From the NCBI RefSeq assembly GCF_029892045.1, contig NZ_CP120369.1:1-64000 (forward strand): a DNA stretch of 64,000 bases, in the 5' to 3' direction. How positions within the stretch are numbered: the stretch's first letter is position 1; every line of letters begins with the position of its first letter. Position numbers and translations under genes: made by a program. Below the pieces are notes generated by a model. The model ran no database searches. It saw only the letters and a list, made by a program, of their open reading frames with translations, and was not told the DNA's origin. The stretch comes from Sinorhizobium numidicum. GTDB lineage: Bacteria > Pseudomonadota > Alphaproteobacteria > Rhizobiales > Rhizobiaceae. Below, in pieces: positions 7,855 to 17,529 of this stretch.

Positions 7855-9444
7855 TTATCCCCTTTCCCATCCCGCGCTAGACGAACAGAAGGCGGAAGCC
7901 TTGGCCAGAGCGTGCTTTTCACGCCGCCGCTGGACGGAGGAGGGGATGTTCATCGCCTCGCGATATTTTGCGACGGTACGACGCGCGATCTCAATACCGG
8001 CCTCTCGGAGCATGTCGACGATGTTATCGTCAGAAAGCAAGGCGTCGGCTGTTTCCTGGGCGATCATCGTGCGGATGCGATGACGGACGGACTCTGCCGA
8101 ATGGGCGTCGCCGTTCTCCGCCGAGCCGATTGAAACGGTGAAGAAATACTTCAGTTCGAACAGTCCGCGCGGCGTCAGCATGTATTTGTTCGAGGTGACG
8201 CGGCTCACCGTCGATTCATGCATCTTGATCGCGTCTGCGATGATCTTGAGGGTTAAGGGCCGCAGATGATCGACACCGTGCAGCAGGAAGGCGTCCTGCT
8301 GCCTGACGATCTCGCTCGCCACCTTCATGATCGTCCTGGCGCGCTGGTCGAGGCTGCGCGTCAGCCAGTTGGCATTCTGCAAGCATTCGCTGAGAAAGGC
8401 CTGGTCGGCACTGTTTTTCTGGGTGCCGCGCGAGATCTCGGCGAAATAGTCGTGATTGACGAGAACCCGGGGCAGGGCGTCAGGATTGAGTTCGACCAGC
8501 CAGCTACCGTTCGGCGCCGCGCGTACGGTGACGTCGGGTATGATCGCCTCGCTGACGCAGGTTTCGAAGCTGGTGCCCGGTTTCGGGTCGAGCTTGCGGA
8601 TTTCGGCGAGCATGTCGATCAGATCTTCCTCGTCAACGCCGCAGATTTTCTTGAGGCTGGCGAAATCGCGGCGCGCCAAAAGCTCCAGATTGGCGACGAG
8701 CGCGTCCATCGCCGGATCGAGTCGGTCGCGGGCGCGCAGTTGAATGGCGAGGCATTCGCCGAGCGTGCGCGCGAAGACGCCCGGCGGATCGAACTGCTGC
8801 AGGACGAGGAGCACGCGCATCACATCCTCGCTTGTCGTCCCGAGCCTTGCCGCTGTTTCCCCAAGGTCGGCATGCAGGTAGCCGGCGTCGTCGAGCTGGT
8901 CGATGAGATGCTGAGCTATCAACCGATCGGTGTGTGCGTGGAACGCGAAGGGAAGCTGCTCAACGAGCCCTTCCGTGAGGGTCTTCCGGCAGGCAACGAA
9001 ATCGTCGAGGTCGTATCGCTCGCCGTGGTCGCCGTTTTCGGCTCCCGGCATTGACTTCCATTGGCCGAGCAATTCGGGGGCATCGGCCCGCTGCGGCACA
9101 GTATCGTCCGGAAAAACATTGGCAAAATCGGCGTCGAGTTCGACGCTGAGCCTCTCGCCCGATGAGGAGGTGGCGCTGTCGTAAAGATCTCCCTGACCAG
9201 CTTCTTCGATCCCGTCAGGCGGGTCCGCGGCAAGCGCGATGGCCTCGTCAGGGCCCCGGTCCTGCGCACTGACAGGATCCTCGCCGTTCAGGAATTCGAG
9301 CAGCGGATTTTTTTCGACTTCCTGTGCGATGAACTGTGTCAGCTCCAGATGGGTCATTTGCAGCAGCTGGATAGACTGCATCAGTTGCGGCGTGATGACC
9401 AGCGACTGTGACTGGCGCAGACGAAGGCTGGCGGACAAGGCCAT
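7855..9444 (-). CDS. rpoN: RNA polymerase sigma-54 factor, symbiotic copy
   Basis: Sigma-54 directs RNA polymerase to -24/-12 promoters and needs an AAA+ activator such as NifA. The 529-residue product shows region I (LRQSQSLVITPQLMQSIQLL), an acidic region II, the core-binding and HTH parts (MHESTVSRVTSNKYM) and the RpoN box ARRTVAKYRE near the C terminus. I start it at the ATG at 9444 (MALSASLRLRQ), the usual RpoN start, rather than at 9507. It lies directly downstream of nifA on the same strand with 185 bases between; no convincing -24/-12 site was found there. Rhizobia with an rpoN on the symbiotic plasmid usually carry a second, chromosomal copy, so this one is probably a NifA-linked rpoN2. 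Confidence 0.95.
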   Translation of the reverse strand: MALSASLRLRQSQSLVITPQLMQSIQLLQMTHLELTQFIAQEVEKNPLLEFLNGEDPVSAQDRGPDEAIALAADPPDGIEEAGQGDLYDSATSSSGERLSVELDADFANVFPDDTVPQRADAPELLGQWKSMPGAENGDHGERYDLDDFVACRKTLTEGLVEQLPFAFHAHTDRLIAQHLIDQLDDAGYLHADLGETAARLGTTSEDVMRVLLVLQQFDPPGVFARTLGECLAIQLRARDRLDPAMDALVANLELLARRDFASLKKICGVDEEDLIDMLAEIRKLDPKPGTSFETCVSEAIIPDVTVRAAPNGSWLVELNPDALPRVLVNHDYFAEISRGTQKNSADQAFLSECLQNANWLTRSLDQRARTIMKVASEIVRQQDAFLLHGVDHLRPLTLKIIADAIKMHESTVSRVTSNKYMLTPRGLFELKYFFTVSIGSAENGDAHSAESVRHRIRTMIAQETADALLSDDNIVDMLREAGIEIARRTVAKYREAMNIPSSVQRRREKHALAKASAFCSSSAGWERG

Positions 9445-9629
9445 GCTGATGCGATGCTCCCGTGAAATCTCCGCGGCCAACGTCTCTTTTAGACGGGCCA
9501 TTATCAATTTGGCCCAAAAATGTCAGACTGCGACAGCGGTCAAATTGTGTCTCGAATCAGTCGTGTTTAAGGACAAACGGAGGGGCAGGAGAGCGGCGAC
9601 ACTGGCGACGCTTTGATCTCACCGGCAGC

Positions 9630-11276
9630 TTAGAACTTCTTCACCCGAATGCCATGCCGGCGCAGGGCATAGCCGACCTGCCGCGGTGTCAGGCCGAGAA
9701 TACGAGCAGCCCTGGCCTGAACCCAACCGGCCTCCACCATAGCGCTGACCAGCCGCTCACGATCGGTCAGATGCGGTGCTTCTCCTGCGGAGTTGGCCGG
9801 CGGTCCAATCGCGGTTCGATTACCGGGAGTAAACTCATTGATGGCATTGCCGCAAGGCCAACCGCCAGCTCGTTTCCAGAGGAGTGAAGAATGGCACTGT
9901 CCATTCTGGCAGGCGAAATCTGATGCGGTAATCGTTGTTGAACGTGCGAGTGTCGCGGTCCTTCGCACGCAGTTTTCTAGCTCGCGAACGTTGCCAGGGA
10001 AGTCGCATTTCGCCAAGAACTCAAGTGCCGAGGGCGCGAAGGCAAGTTCACGATCATTCTCCTTGTTGAATCTGTCAAGGAAAACTTTCGCAAGTCGTGG
10101 AATGTCACCGTCGCGCTCCCTAAGTGGCGGCAAAGTGATGGGGACCACATTGATGCGGTAATAAAGGTCGGCCCTGAACTCCCCGTTCGCGACAGCCGTC
10201 TCGAGGTCCTTGTTGGTGGCGCATATGAGTCGGACGTCGACCTTCAGCGTCTTTGTGCCGCCGACTCGCTCCAGTTCACCTTCCTGCAGGACACGTAACA
10301 GCTTCGCTTGAAATGCCGGCGAAATCTCGCCGATTTCATCAAGCAGCAACGTTCCGCCGTCCGCTAGTTCGAAGCGGCCTGCTCGCTGAGAGATAGCCCC
10401 GGTGAAAGCACCTTTCTCGTGCCCAAACAGCTCCGATTCCAAAACGCCTTCAGACAGTGCGGCGCAATTCAACTTGACGAAGGGCTTCTTTCGCCGGGAT
10501 GAGAGTTCGTGGATTGCCTTGGCAAAGGATTCCTTGCCAGTCCCGCTTTCGCCCCTGAGAAGGACGGTTGAATTGGTCTCTGCCACGAACGTGATGGTTT
10601 CGACCACCGCCTTGAGTGCGGGACTTTCCCCGACAATCCAGCCGATTTTGACAGGCCGCTGCCGGGTGGAGCCCTGCCTCTCCTCGTCACGTGAATTCTT
10701 CGGTGCTTGTTGCTCTTCGGCGAACGGTTGGCCATCCCTTCTAAGACTGCGATAGAGCCGGATGGCCGCGCCTGCAAGATTGGCGACCATAGTCAGAAAC
10801 CGTACGTCCTCCTCGCAATCATTATTAGAGGTAACGGTTCTGGCGCGCTCGATCCATAATATTCCAAGCGTTTTTTGATCGACCTTCATCGGAACACCGA
10901 TGAACGTACCCGGAACATTGCCGGTTGAAGGCGATAGAAGTTCGGCTTGGAATAGTTCCGATGTACTAACGTCCGGTATGACGAGCCGCGCGCCGGTCGC
11001 GATGATTCGGTCTATTGCGACCCTAGGTACGATGTAGTGAGCGGCTCCCGGAGATTCATGCCCAGCGCCGGAGGTTACGGTTATCTCTGGGTCTCCTTCA
11101 GCGGCCGGAACGACGATGCCGCAGTGGCGCATTGGCAGAAGCAAGGAGAGGGTATTTACGAAATTCGCAAGCGTGATCTCAAGACCAGTGGGAGCAAATA
11201 AAGACTTTGATATCCGGTACATTCCGGTGGACAACATGTCCTGTTTGTGCATGTTTTTTCGAGACAGTTCAGCCAA
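9630..11276 (-). CDS. nifA: NifA, sigma-54-dependent activator of nif and fix genes
   Basis: Master activator of nitrogen fixation. The 548 residues show an N-terminal GAF-type domain (about 20-180), an AAA+ domain with Walker A GESGTGKE and the sigma-54-contacting ESELFGHEKGAFTGA, and a C-terminal Fis-type HTH (RAARILGLTPRQVGYALRRHG). Between AAA+ and HTH lie cysteines including CQNGQC (C-X4-C), the hallmark of oxygen-sensitive rhizobial NifA. A TTG at 11276 has a good ribosome site (GGAGTAGGACCA); the ATG at 11252 (MHKQDMLS) is an alternative with weak Shine-Dalgarno but fits remembered S. meliloti NifA. It follows fixX by 222 bases on the same strand, so both readthrough from fixABCX and its own promoter are possible. 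Confidence 0.96.
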   Translation of the reverse strand: MAELSRKNMHKQDMLSTGMYRISKSLFAPTGLEITLANFVNTLSLLLPMRHCGIVVPAAEGDPEITVTSGAGHESPGAAHYIVPRVAIDRIIATGARLVIPDVSTSELFQAELLSPSTGNVPGTFIGVPMKVDQKTLGILWIERARTVTSNNDCEEDVRFLTMVANLAGAAIRLYRSLRRDGQPFAEEQQAPKNSRDEERQGSTRQRPVKIGWIVGESPALKAVVETITFVAETNSTVLLRGESGTGKESFAKAIHELSSRRKKPFVKLNCAALSEGVLESELFGHEKGAFTGAISQRAGRFELADGGTLLLDEIGEISPAFQAKLLRVLQEGELERVGGTKTLKVDVRLICATNKDLETAVANGEFRADLYYRINVVPITLPPLRERDGDIPRLAKVFLDRFNKENDRELAFAPSALEFLAKCDFPGNVRELENCVRRTATLARSTTITASDFACQNGQCHSSLLWKRAGGWPCGNAINEFTPGNRTAIGPPANSAGEAPHLTDRERLVSAMVEAGWVQARAARILGLTPRQVGYALRRHGIRVKKF

Positions 11277-11498
11277 TGGTCCTACTCCATCAATCGCGTT
11301 TGCAGTACATGAGCGATGAGAGCACCTTAGGCATTGTCCAGTCCTCTTCTTACTCTTAGTAATCTAGTTGACACCCGGGCGCATGAGACCCATCCAATCT
11401 ATTGGGAAACGGCGGGATGGTTTCCTGGCGAGTATCCGTGCACGCTCGTTCCCTATGCTGGTCGCTGTTTCAGAAGTTTTGAATCGAGCTTAGACTGG

Positions 11499-11795
11499 TC
11501 ATCCGAACTTGAAGAGGATACCGAACCCACCTCGCGGATAATTCCACTCGATGTAACCACTCGCTTCGCACAAGACTCTACATGTGCCGCACTCCATGCA
11601 GCCATCCGGAGTGACTTCCACTTGCCCGGATTCATTCAACTCGTAGCAATTAGCCGGGCAGACTCGCGTCAGCGCGAGCAGGCTCGGGCTTGGCGATTGG
11701 TGCGGTCGCACTTTGATGTGTGGGCGCCCCGAGTCGACCAGATAGCGGTTTTGGTAAAGTTTGTCTTCGATGCGCTCCGCGATTGCCGTCTTCAT
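11499..11795 (-). CDS. fixX: FixX, ferredoxin-like protein
   Basis: 98-residue ferredoxin-like partner of the FixABC electron-bifurcating system that feeds electrons toward nitrogenase. The cluster motif is [11 protein letters not shown] near residues 65-75, with an earlier VCPANCYE. Ribosome site AAGGAG is 7 bases before the ATG. It starts 12 bases after fixC ends and closes the fixABCX operon. It is the last gene before the 222-base gap to nifA; that gap holds no recognised gene or anaerobox. Confidence 0.95.
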   Translation of the reverse strand: MKTAIAERIEDKLYQNRYLVDSGRPHIKVRPHQSPSPSLLALTRVCPANCYELNESGQVEVTPDGCMECGTCRVLCEASGYIEWNYPRGGFGILFKFG

Positions 11796-11807
11796 CTCAT
11801 TTCTCCT

Positions 11808-13115
11808 TCAGCGCCACGCAAAGGCTAGGCGAACTGCGTCACTGAGCAGACCCCACCGAGAACGTGCCTTGATGAAGGCGGCCGTAGTCGCCTTTTCCAT
11901 CTCAATCTTAGGAGTGCCGTCAACGCGGAGGAAGTTCTTCGCGGCGTGCGATATCAGCTGTGGGTAGGTCATGAAAAAACTTCGAGAATTTGTGTGGAGC
12001 AGAGAGGGCATGTCTTTGTACTTCCTCAGGTCCTGCATAACAAACGACTTGTCCAGCATGGCTTTGTAAAGGGAGAGGTTCTGCTTAGTCATCGGCTTCC
12101 CACGGCTCTTTATGAGGGAGATTGACTCGCCGGCCATGCGGCCCGACACCATCGCCAGGTTCGACCCTTCGCGGTGCACGGCATTGTTAAGTTGCGCCGC
12201 GTCGCCAACGACGACCCAACCGTCCCCGAAGAGCTGTGGGATTGCTTTGAAGCCGCCCTCGGGAATGAGATGCGCGGCGTATTCTTTGACCTCCGAGCCC
12301 GCTATTAGAGGCCGGACGGAAGGGTGGCGCTTAAAGCCGTCAAGGAGGTCATACGGTTTTTCCATGGTTGCGGCGAGACCGGAGACGAGGCAGCCTATGC
12401 CGAGTGAGATTGATTCCCTATTTGTATAAAGGAAGCCCAAACCGGGCATTCCGCGCGAGATTGTCCCGGCCGCTTCGATCACACATCCTTCATCTCCGGT
12501 TATGCCGAAGCGCTCTGCGATGACCTCTTCGGGCAGGAAATGCATTTCCTTGACCGCGAGTGCCACATTTTCCGGTTTCGGCGTCTCACGCAAACCGGCC
12601 CGGGTGCCGAGGAGCCCATTGACGCCTTCCGCGAGCACGACCACATCTGCCTGGATTACGTCCCCGGCCCGATCAGTGTGGACGCCTATCACCTTGCCGC
12701 CACTGTCCCTGGCCAGTTCAGTCGCCGTCGTCTCGCATAGAATCGTCCCGCCTGCCTCGCGCACCTTGCGCGAAAACCACTTGTCGAACTGAGCGCGAAT
12801 GATCGTGTAGCGGTTTGGCGACAACTCATTGAAGTCGTCCGACCGGTAGTGCATTCCTGTATGTGATGTGTCGTCCATTATCCAGAATCGCTGCTCGACC
12901 AAGTGCCGCTCAAGAGGTGCGTCATTCCGGAAATCCGGAATGATCGTCTCCAGCATGTTCGCGTACATTATGGCGCCCTGAACGTTCTTGGAGCCTGCAT
13001 ACTCCCCCCGCTCCAACTGCAGCACCCTTAGGCCGCGCCTAGCCATAGTGTAAGCAGCCGCATTGCCTGACATGCCGGCACCTACGACGATTGCGTCAAA
13101 ATTTTTATGGGTCAT
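11808..13115 (-). CDS. fixC: FixC, ETF-quinone oxidoreductase-like flavoprotein
   Basis: 435-residue FAD protein of the ETF:ubiquinone oxidoreductase family, membrane-associated, part of FixABCX. The dinucleotide fold is at the very start: [21 protein letters not shown] second flavin motif, [18 protein letters not shown], lies around residue 300. It begins 10 bases after fixB stops, with GAGGGATAAGG as ribosome site. Full length for the family and uninterrupted. Confidence 0.96.
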   Translation of the reverse strand: MTHKNFDAIVVGAGMSGNAAAYTMARRGLRVLQLERGEYAGSKNVQGAIMYANMLETIIPDFRNDAPLERHLVEQRFWIMDDTSHTGMHYRSDDFNELSPNRYTIIRAQFDKWFSRKVREAGGTILCETTATELARDSGGKVIGVHTDRAGDVIQADVVVLAEGVNGLLGTRAGLRETPKPENVALAVKEMHFLPEEVIAERFGITGDEGCVIEAAGTISRGMPGLGFLYTNRESISLGIGCLVSGLAATMEKPYDLLDGFKRHPSVRPLIAGSEVKEYAAHLIPEGGFKAIPQLFGDGWVVVGDAAQLNNAVHREGSNLAMVSGRMAGESISLIKSRGKPMTKQNLSLYKAMLDKSFVMQDLRKYKDMPSLLHTNSRSFFMTYPQLISHAAKNFLRVDGTPKIEMEKATTAAFIKARSRWGLLSDAVRLAFAWR

Positions 13116-13125
13116 GCCTTATCCC

Positions 13126-14232
13126 TCAAGTCACAAGCCTCACACGCCTGCTCGGCGCCAGTCGCCTGCTGAAGACTTCCGTCAGTGCCGGCAGGAGACC
13201 GATCGCATCGGCCACCACGCCGAGATGGGCGAATTCAAAAATCGGGGCATTCGGGTCCGTGTTGACGGCGAGAATGAGATCAGCTCCTTCGACGCCAACC
13301 CGGTGCTGGATTGCTCCCGAAATCCCGGCCGCTATGTAGAGCTTCGGCCGGATGGTTTTCCCAGTTTGGCCGATCTGCCGATCAACCGGCATCCAACCCT
13401 TCTGGACCAGCGGGCGAGAACAGCCATATTCACCGCCGATCGTCCGCGCGAGATTCTTCAAGAGCCGCAGGTTCTCCGCTGCGCCGAGGCCGAGCCCACC
13501 GGCCACCACGACGTCAGCATACGCGAGATTGGCTGTCTCCGACTTGCCATCGGAAAGGAAGCCAAGCACTTTGGTGGCGATCTCTTCCTCGACCATCGGC
13601 AGGTCGTGCCGGATAACCCGCCCAACCGGCTTGTTGGTCCGCAGCGGCATTCGCATCACCCTTGGTCGCACTGTTGCCATTTGCGGTCGGCAATTTAGCG
13701 TATAGATCGTACACAGCAAGGAACCGCCAAACGTTGGTCGAGTGGCCGCGAGCGAACCGTCCGTATCCACATCAAGTTCGGTGCAGTCAGCTGTGAGGCC
13801 GGTCAGCAGGGTCGTCGCCACGGAACCGGCGAGGTCGCGGCCGAGCGTGGTCGCACCGAGAAGCAGGATTTCTGGCTTATAGGTGACAACCAGATCCGTC
13901 AGCGCTTTGGTGAAAGGCTCGTTTCGGTAGTCTGTGAGAAGCGGCGTCTCGAGCAGGTAGACAAGGTCTGCACCGTAAGCGAAGGCCTCGGTGACTGCAT
14001 GCGATGTTGCCTCTCCCGGCGGTCCGAGAACGGCGCCGGCGAGCTGAACACCTAGTTGATCAGCTAGCCTCCGGCCTTCGCCGAGCAGTTCAAACGAGAC
14101 GGGGTGGACTTGGCCGCGTTCCAGCTCCATGAAGACCCAGACGTGCCGGTACTCCCTAAAGTGCTCGGGCAGCTCCTTCTTCATGCCAGCCCGGCTGCTG
14201 GCGGGAGGTGGTGTTTCGGGGATTTGAGTCAC
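13126..14232 (-). CDS. fixB: FixB, electron transfer flavoprotein alpha subunit
   Basis: ETF alpha-like subunit pairing with FixA. The C-terminal FAD-binding domain is clear: [41 protein letters not shown], then [21 protein letters not shown] start it at the GTG at 14232 (VTQIPETPP) because AGGAG sits 9 bases upstream, while the ATG at 14277 lies inside fixA and lacks a site. fixA ends 20 bases before this start. Product about 368 residues. Confidence 0.94.
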   Translation of the reverse strand: MTQIPETPPPASSRAGMKKELPEHFREYRHVWVFMELERGQVHPVSFELLGEGRRLADQLGVQLAGAVLGPPGEATSHAVTEAFAYGADLVYLLETPLLTDYRNEPFTKALTDLVVTYKPEILLLGATTLGRDLAGSVATTLLTGLTADCTELDVDTDGSLAATRPTFGGSLLCTIYTLNCRPQMATVRPRVMRMPLRTNKPVGRVIRHDLPMVEEEIATKVLGFLSDGKSETANLAYADVVVAGGLGLGAAENLRLLKNLARTIGGEYGCSRPLVQKGWMPVDRQIGQTGKTIRPKLYIAAGISGAIQHRVGVEGADLILAVNTDPNAPIFEFAHLGVVADAIGLLPALTEVFSRRLAPSRRVRLVT

Positions 14233-14251
14233 GATCGTCTGCTCCTGCTGT

Positions 14252-15100
14252 TCACGCAAGGTTGGATGAAAGCGCAAGTTCCAGCGCCGGCTGCTGGGTT
14301 AAGATTGAGGCAACCACCTCGTCAGCGACATGGCGAAGTGTCTTATCGCTAGTTTCGATTTGCACCGCGCTTTGCGCCCGCGGGGTAGGAGCAAAAACGC
14401 GCTTGACGACTGTCGGTGAACCGCGCAGGCCGCATTTCGTGATCTCCTCTATACCAGCGTCGGCCGCATTCCACTTGACGATCTCGCTGCATGCGGCGCG
14501 AAAGGCGTCATCGAGTGATCCACGGCGAATCGCGTTGACGCCTTCCAGCATGGTGATGAGGCAAGGCAACCTGCTGTTCAGGATCTGCGTGCCGCCCTCG
14601 GAGCGGCGTTCGACCGTGATCGCGCGCGAAGCAAGGTCGATCGAGGTAATTTTCGCGACGTAGGTCAACTGCCGGAAGTTGAGGCGCTTGGCTATTCCGG
14701 GGCCGACCTGGGCGGTATCGCCGTCGATCGTCTGCTTGCCGGTGAAGACGATATCAGGTGTGCCGAAGGCATCGCCAATCTTCGCAATCGCCTTAGAAAG
14801 GGCGAATGACGTCGCCAGCGTGTCGGACCCGGCAAAACAACGATCAGTCAAGAGCACCGCACCGTCGGCGCCATAAGTAAGCGACTTTCGCAGCGCTTCC
14901 TCTGCCATGGCCGGCCCCATGGTGAGTACCGTGACCTTGCCGCCATGGGAGTCGCGTAATTTGAGTGCTTCTTCAAGGGCGAACAAGTCGTAGGGGTTGA
15001 TGATGGTCGGCACGCCCTGGCGCATGATCGTGTTCGTCACCGGGTGGACGCGGATCTGCGCTGAATCCGGCACCTGCTTGATACAGACTACGATGTGCAT
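14252..15100 (-). CDS. fixA: FixA, electron transfer flavoprotein beta subunit
   Basis: ETF beta-like subunit; first gene of fixABCX. Begins [20 protein letters not shown] and carries the family signature [17 protein letters not shown]. The ATG at 15100 is preceded by GGGAG at about 11 bases. Earlier in-frame ATGs run into the promoter and are rejected. A sigma-54 promoter and a NifA site lie 50-160 bases upstream, so expression should follow NifA and RpoN. 282 residues, normal length. Confidence 0.96.
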   Translation of the reverse strand: MHIVVCIKQVPDSAQIRVHPVTNTIMRQGVPTIINPYDLFALEEALKLRDSHGGKVTVLTMGPAMAEEALRKSLTYGADGAVLLTDRCFAGSDTLATSFALSKAIAKIGDAFGTPDIVFTGKQTIDGDTAQVGPGIAKRLNFRQLTYVAKITSIDLASRAITVERRSEGGTQILNSRLPCLITMLEGVNAIRRGSLDDAFRAACSEIVKWNAADAGIEEITKCGLRGSPTVVKRVFAPTPRAQSAVQIETSDKTLRHVADEVVASILTQQPALELALSSNLA

Positions 15101-15151
15101 GTGGTTTTTAGCTCCCGATCGACAATGAGCTTGGCGTTTTGGTCTACCCCC

Positions 15152-15167
15152 AGCATTATTCATGCCA
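15152..15167 (-). promoter_or_regulatory. sigma-54 (-24/-12) promoter of fixABCX
   Basis: Minus-strand TGGCATGAATAATGCT has GG and GC exactly 10 bases apart, close to TGGCAC-N5-TTGCW. It lies about 52 bases upstream of the fixA ATG. Confidence 0.85.
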
Positions 15168-15241
15168 ATCGCATTTGCCATTAGTAACTGATTGAAGTCT
15201 CGGCCATTTTCCTTTTGAGAAATCTGGCGCGGTGACAGTCT

Positions 15242-15257
15242 TGTCGCGTCGGCGACA
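15242..15257 (-). promoter_or_regulatory. NifA upstream activator sequence for fixA
   Basis: Perfect TGT-N10-ACA (TGTCGCGTCGGCGACA), about 75 bases upstream of the -24 element, in the nifW-fixA gap. The palindrome also extends inward (GTCG/CGAC). Confidence 0.88.
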
Positions 15258-15281
15258 TTGTCGTGTCGCAACCTGCTGCAC

Positions 15282-15662
15282 TCACCAAGTCCCGAATGGC
15301 TTCAGGGAGTCCAAGGGTACAAAGGTGCGGCTGGGCGTAGCGGCTTTAGCCGGATCGCGGTCCTCGAGCACCTTGAATACTCTACGCGCAAGCGGCGACG
15401 ACGTTGCAAAGTCCTCGTAAGCGCGTTCGAGTGTGGCGCGCGCACGGGCCGCCATCGTCCTATCGCCGAGATCGGAAAAATCCTCCCGGGCCAGGTACTG
15501 CCCCATGCGCTTCATGATGTGCAGCCGCGAAACATTGAGCACCTTCGGATCATAGGAGATGCCAAGGACCTCGAAGAATTCCTCGGCAGCCGACAAGCCC
15601 TTTAGCCGCGCAAGAATGTCGGTCACATCAATGGGAACGGTCTCGCCGACACAACTGCTCAT
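15282..15662 (-). CDS. nifW: NifW, nitrogenase-stabilising protein
   Basis: Nitrogenase-protective/stabilising protein. Typical features are ILARLKGLSAAEEFFEVLGI, a PKVLNVSRLHIMKRMGQYL stretch and a C terminus ending near FVPLDSLKPFG. I take the ATG at 15662 (MSSCVGE), 7 bases after AGGAG; the ATG 6 bases earlier is too close to the site. The gene ends just before the NifA site of fixA, so it is transcribed separately from fixABCX. I found no clear sigma-54 promoter in the 700 bases upstream. Confidence 0.9.
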   Translation of the reverse strand: MSSCVGETVPIDVTDILARLKGLSAAEEFFEVLGISYDPKVLNVSRLHIMKRMGQYLAREDFSDLGDRTMAARARATLERAYEDFATSSPLARRVFKVLEDRDPAKAATPSRTFVPLDSLKPFGTW

Positions 15663-16399
15663 TTGCATTCTCCTTTGGTTGTGGTTGGTCTGGAATCCGC
15701 TTCGACTTCTAGCTGACGAGCAGTCGCGAGCTTTGCAGGTCGAGAAATGAGGCGGGGTTATCCAGCGGCCGAATTCGATGTACCAAGTCGTCGCCTTGAT
15801 AAGTGGCGGCCGAAGCCGGAGCGGTCGTCACCAGCACCAGCGCGGCCGCAGCAAGTATCGTCCGCAGCTAACTTCGTCGATGGCTTCGCGAATCCGCGGC
15901 GGCGGTATTTTTTTGTTGAGGTAATCTCCGTACGTCTTTCTCTTGGTTCGTGGCGTGTCTGCGGATGAACAGCGTCGATCGGGCACGCCGGACAGTATTG
16001 ATAAGGCCTGCTACTTCATGAGTTCTCCCGTCTGCTTGTGCCCTTGTGGCAGCCCTGGCTGACAGCAACCTGAACCCCACTAGCGATTTACGCAGCGGCG
16101 ATTCAGCGTCGTCTCAAGTTCTGTCGATAGAATTCCCTCGACCGGGAAGCTCTGCACACTTGATGCGGACGCTGCTCATGAAGACGACAAGGCCAAGCGG
16201 CTGAGCCGGCGACCGCAAAGAAAAACCGTCCAAAAGGGCATACTCTTACAGCACTGGCTCTCAGTCCGACGAAAATCCGATCTCATGAGCGCAGCCATAA
16301 GCACCTGAGGCTTGGAAGAGGCCGCGGCATGCTTGTCCCGCTCCAATGGATTGGGATGTGGTGTGCCGCCGCGACAGCTGATACCACCAACGGCGTTAG
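15663..16399. other. gene-poor gap upstream of nifW
   Basis: Only short unsupported frames on both strands. A run of seven T (about 15910) and GC-rich direct repeats are seen. No promoter consensus or RNA gene recognised. Confidence 0.4.
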
Positions 16400-16920
16400 A
16401 GGTTGACCTGTGCGCCATTTGCGTGAAGCGGTGGAAGTGACGGCACGCCTGTCGTTTGCGAAGAAGTCCTGGGCTTGACAGTATTTGTCAATGATGTCGT
16501 CGCAGCCGCCTAAGACGGTGACGGCGAGCTTGTTCTTGCGGGGATACATCCCAGATGTTCTTAATCGGATTGAGCTCGGGCGCGTAGCGCGGCAGGTGCA
16601 GAAGCGTGAGGTTGTCGGGTAGGATGAGATCCTGCGCGCTACGACAGCCTGCCCCGTCGAGCACCAGGATCGCATGCGCCCCGGCGGCGACCTGACGTCT
16701 GATCTCCGCCAGATGCAGGGACAGGGGCCCTCGGCATTGGCCTTCGGCAGGACGAGGGTGGCGGAGGCGGCGCGCGCCGAGCAAACGGCGCCGCAGATGT
16801 ATCCCAGGGCCGCGCGGGCGGTTCCGCGTCTGGCCCGGACCCGTGTCAACGTTCCGTGTTGGCCGACCCGCGCCTCGTCCTGGAGCGAGATCTCGATCGG
16901 CTTGCGGCCTCAGGCAGAGC
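16400..16920 (-). pseudogene. IS630-family transposase relic
   Basis: Minus-strand pieces in two frames form an IS630 transposase: QDEARVGQHGTLTRVRARRG (first catalytic Asp region), HAILVLDGAGCRSAQDLILP (second), LTLLHLPRYAPELNPIKNIW (the conserved ELNPxENxW with Glu changed to Lys) and NKLAVTVLGGCDDIIDKYC. Two frameshifts break it, and the last catalytic Glu is Lys in this reading, so it is inactive. Confidence 0.75.
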
Positions 16921-17529
16921 CGCCGCTACCTTGTCGCGGAGAACTCGCAAATATATTTGTTCATGTCCGCTCCGCTAATGACCTTGCCTGTAGGTTGCTT
17001 TTGTAGTCCCGCAGCTTCGATACTTCGCCGCTCGGCCGAGCTTTCGGCGTCAGCGGCCCAGTGTCCTAGTGTCGCAGAAATCACTTCCCCTCCGTGCATT
17101 TTCGGGAACTCCAGGTGGGGTAATCACCAAAGTCGCTGTTGGCAATGAAATCGGTCACTATTTACTAAGAGATCGTCGGCACTATGCTCGCAACCGAACC
17201 TGCCGATTACCGCGCACTTCGTGTGCCAATGTGATCAACTCGATAGCGATTTTGTCCAATATGCGACAGTATCGAGAACTCTACAATGAACGCCTGATCG
17301 CTCTGTACACCATACAACCGAGTTGCGACGTCGGCCGGGCGACGCAGCAGCGCGATCGAACTGACTCTGCGAAAAAGTGACCGTACCACCGTCACAACGA
17401 TGCCCTGAATAACACACTCTCATGATCGTCAGACACCCATCGAAATGAAGTCAGTTCGACATTCTCGTTGCCTGACCAGCAGCGCACAATCCTTCCCACG
17501 CGCAACTCGGGCGTTGAAACAAACCAGTG
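16921..17529. other. intergenic region between IS630 relic and sensor kinase gene
   Basis: AT-richer than its neighbours. Only short overlapping frames; nothing recognised. Confidence 0.4.

Noticed and set aside
8266..9054. 262-codon plus-strand frame inside rpoN
   Set aside because: Antisense shadow; rpoN reading is complete with RpoN box.
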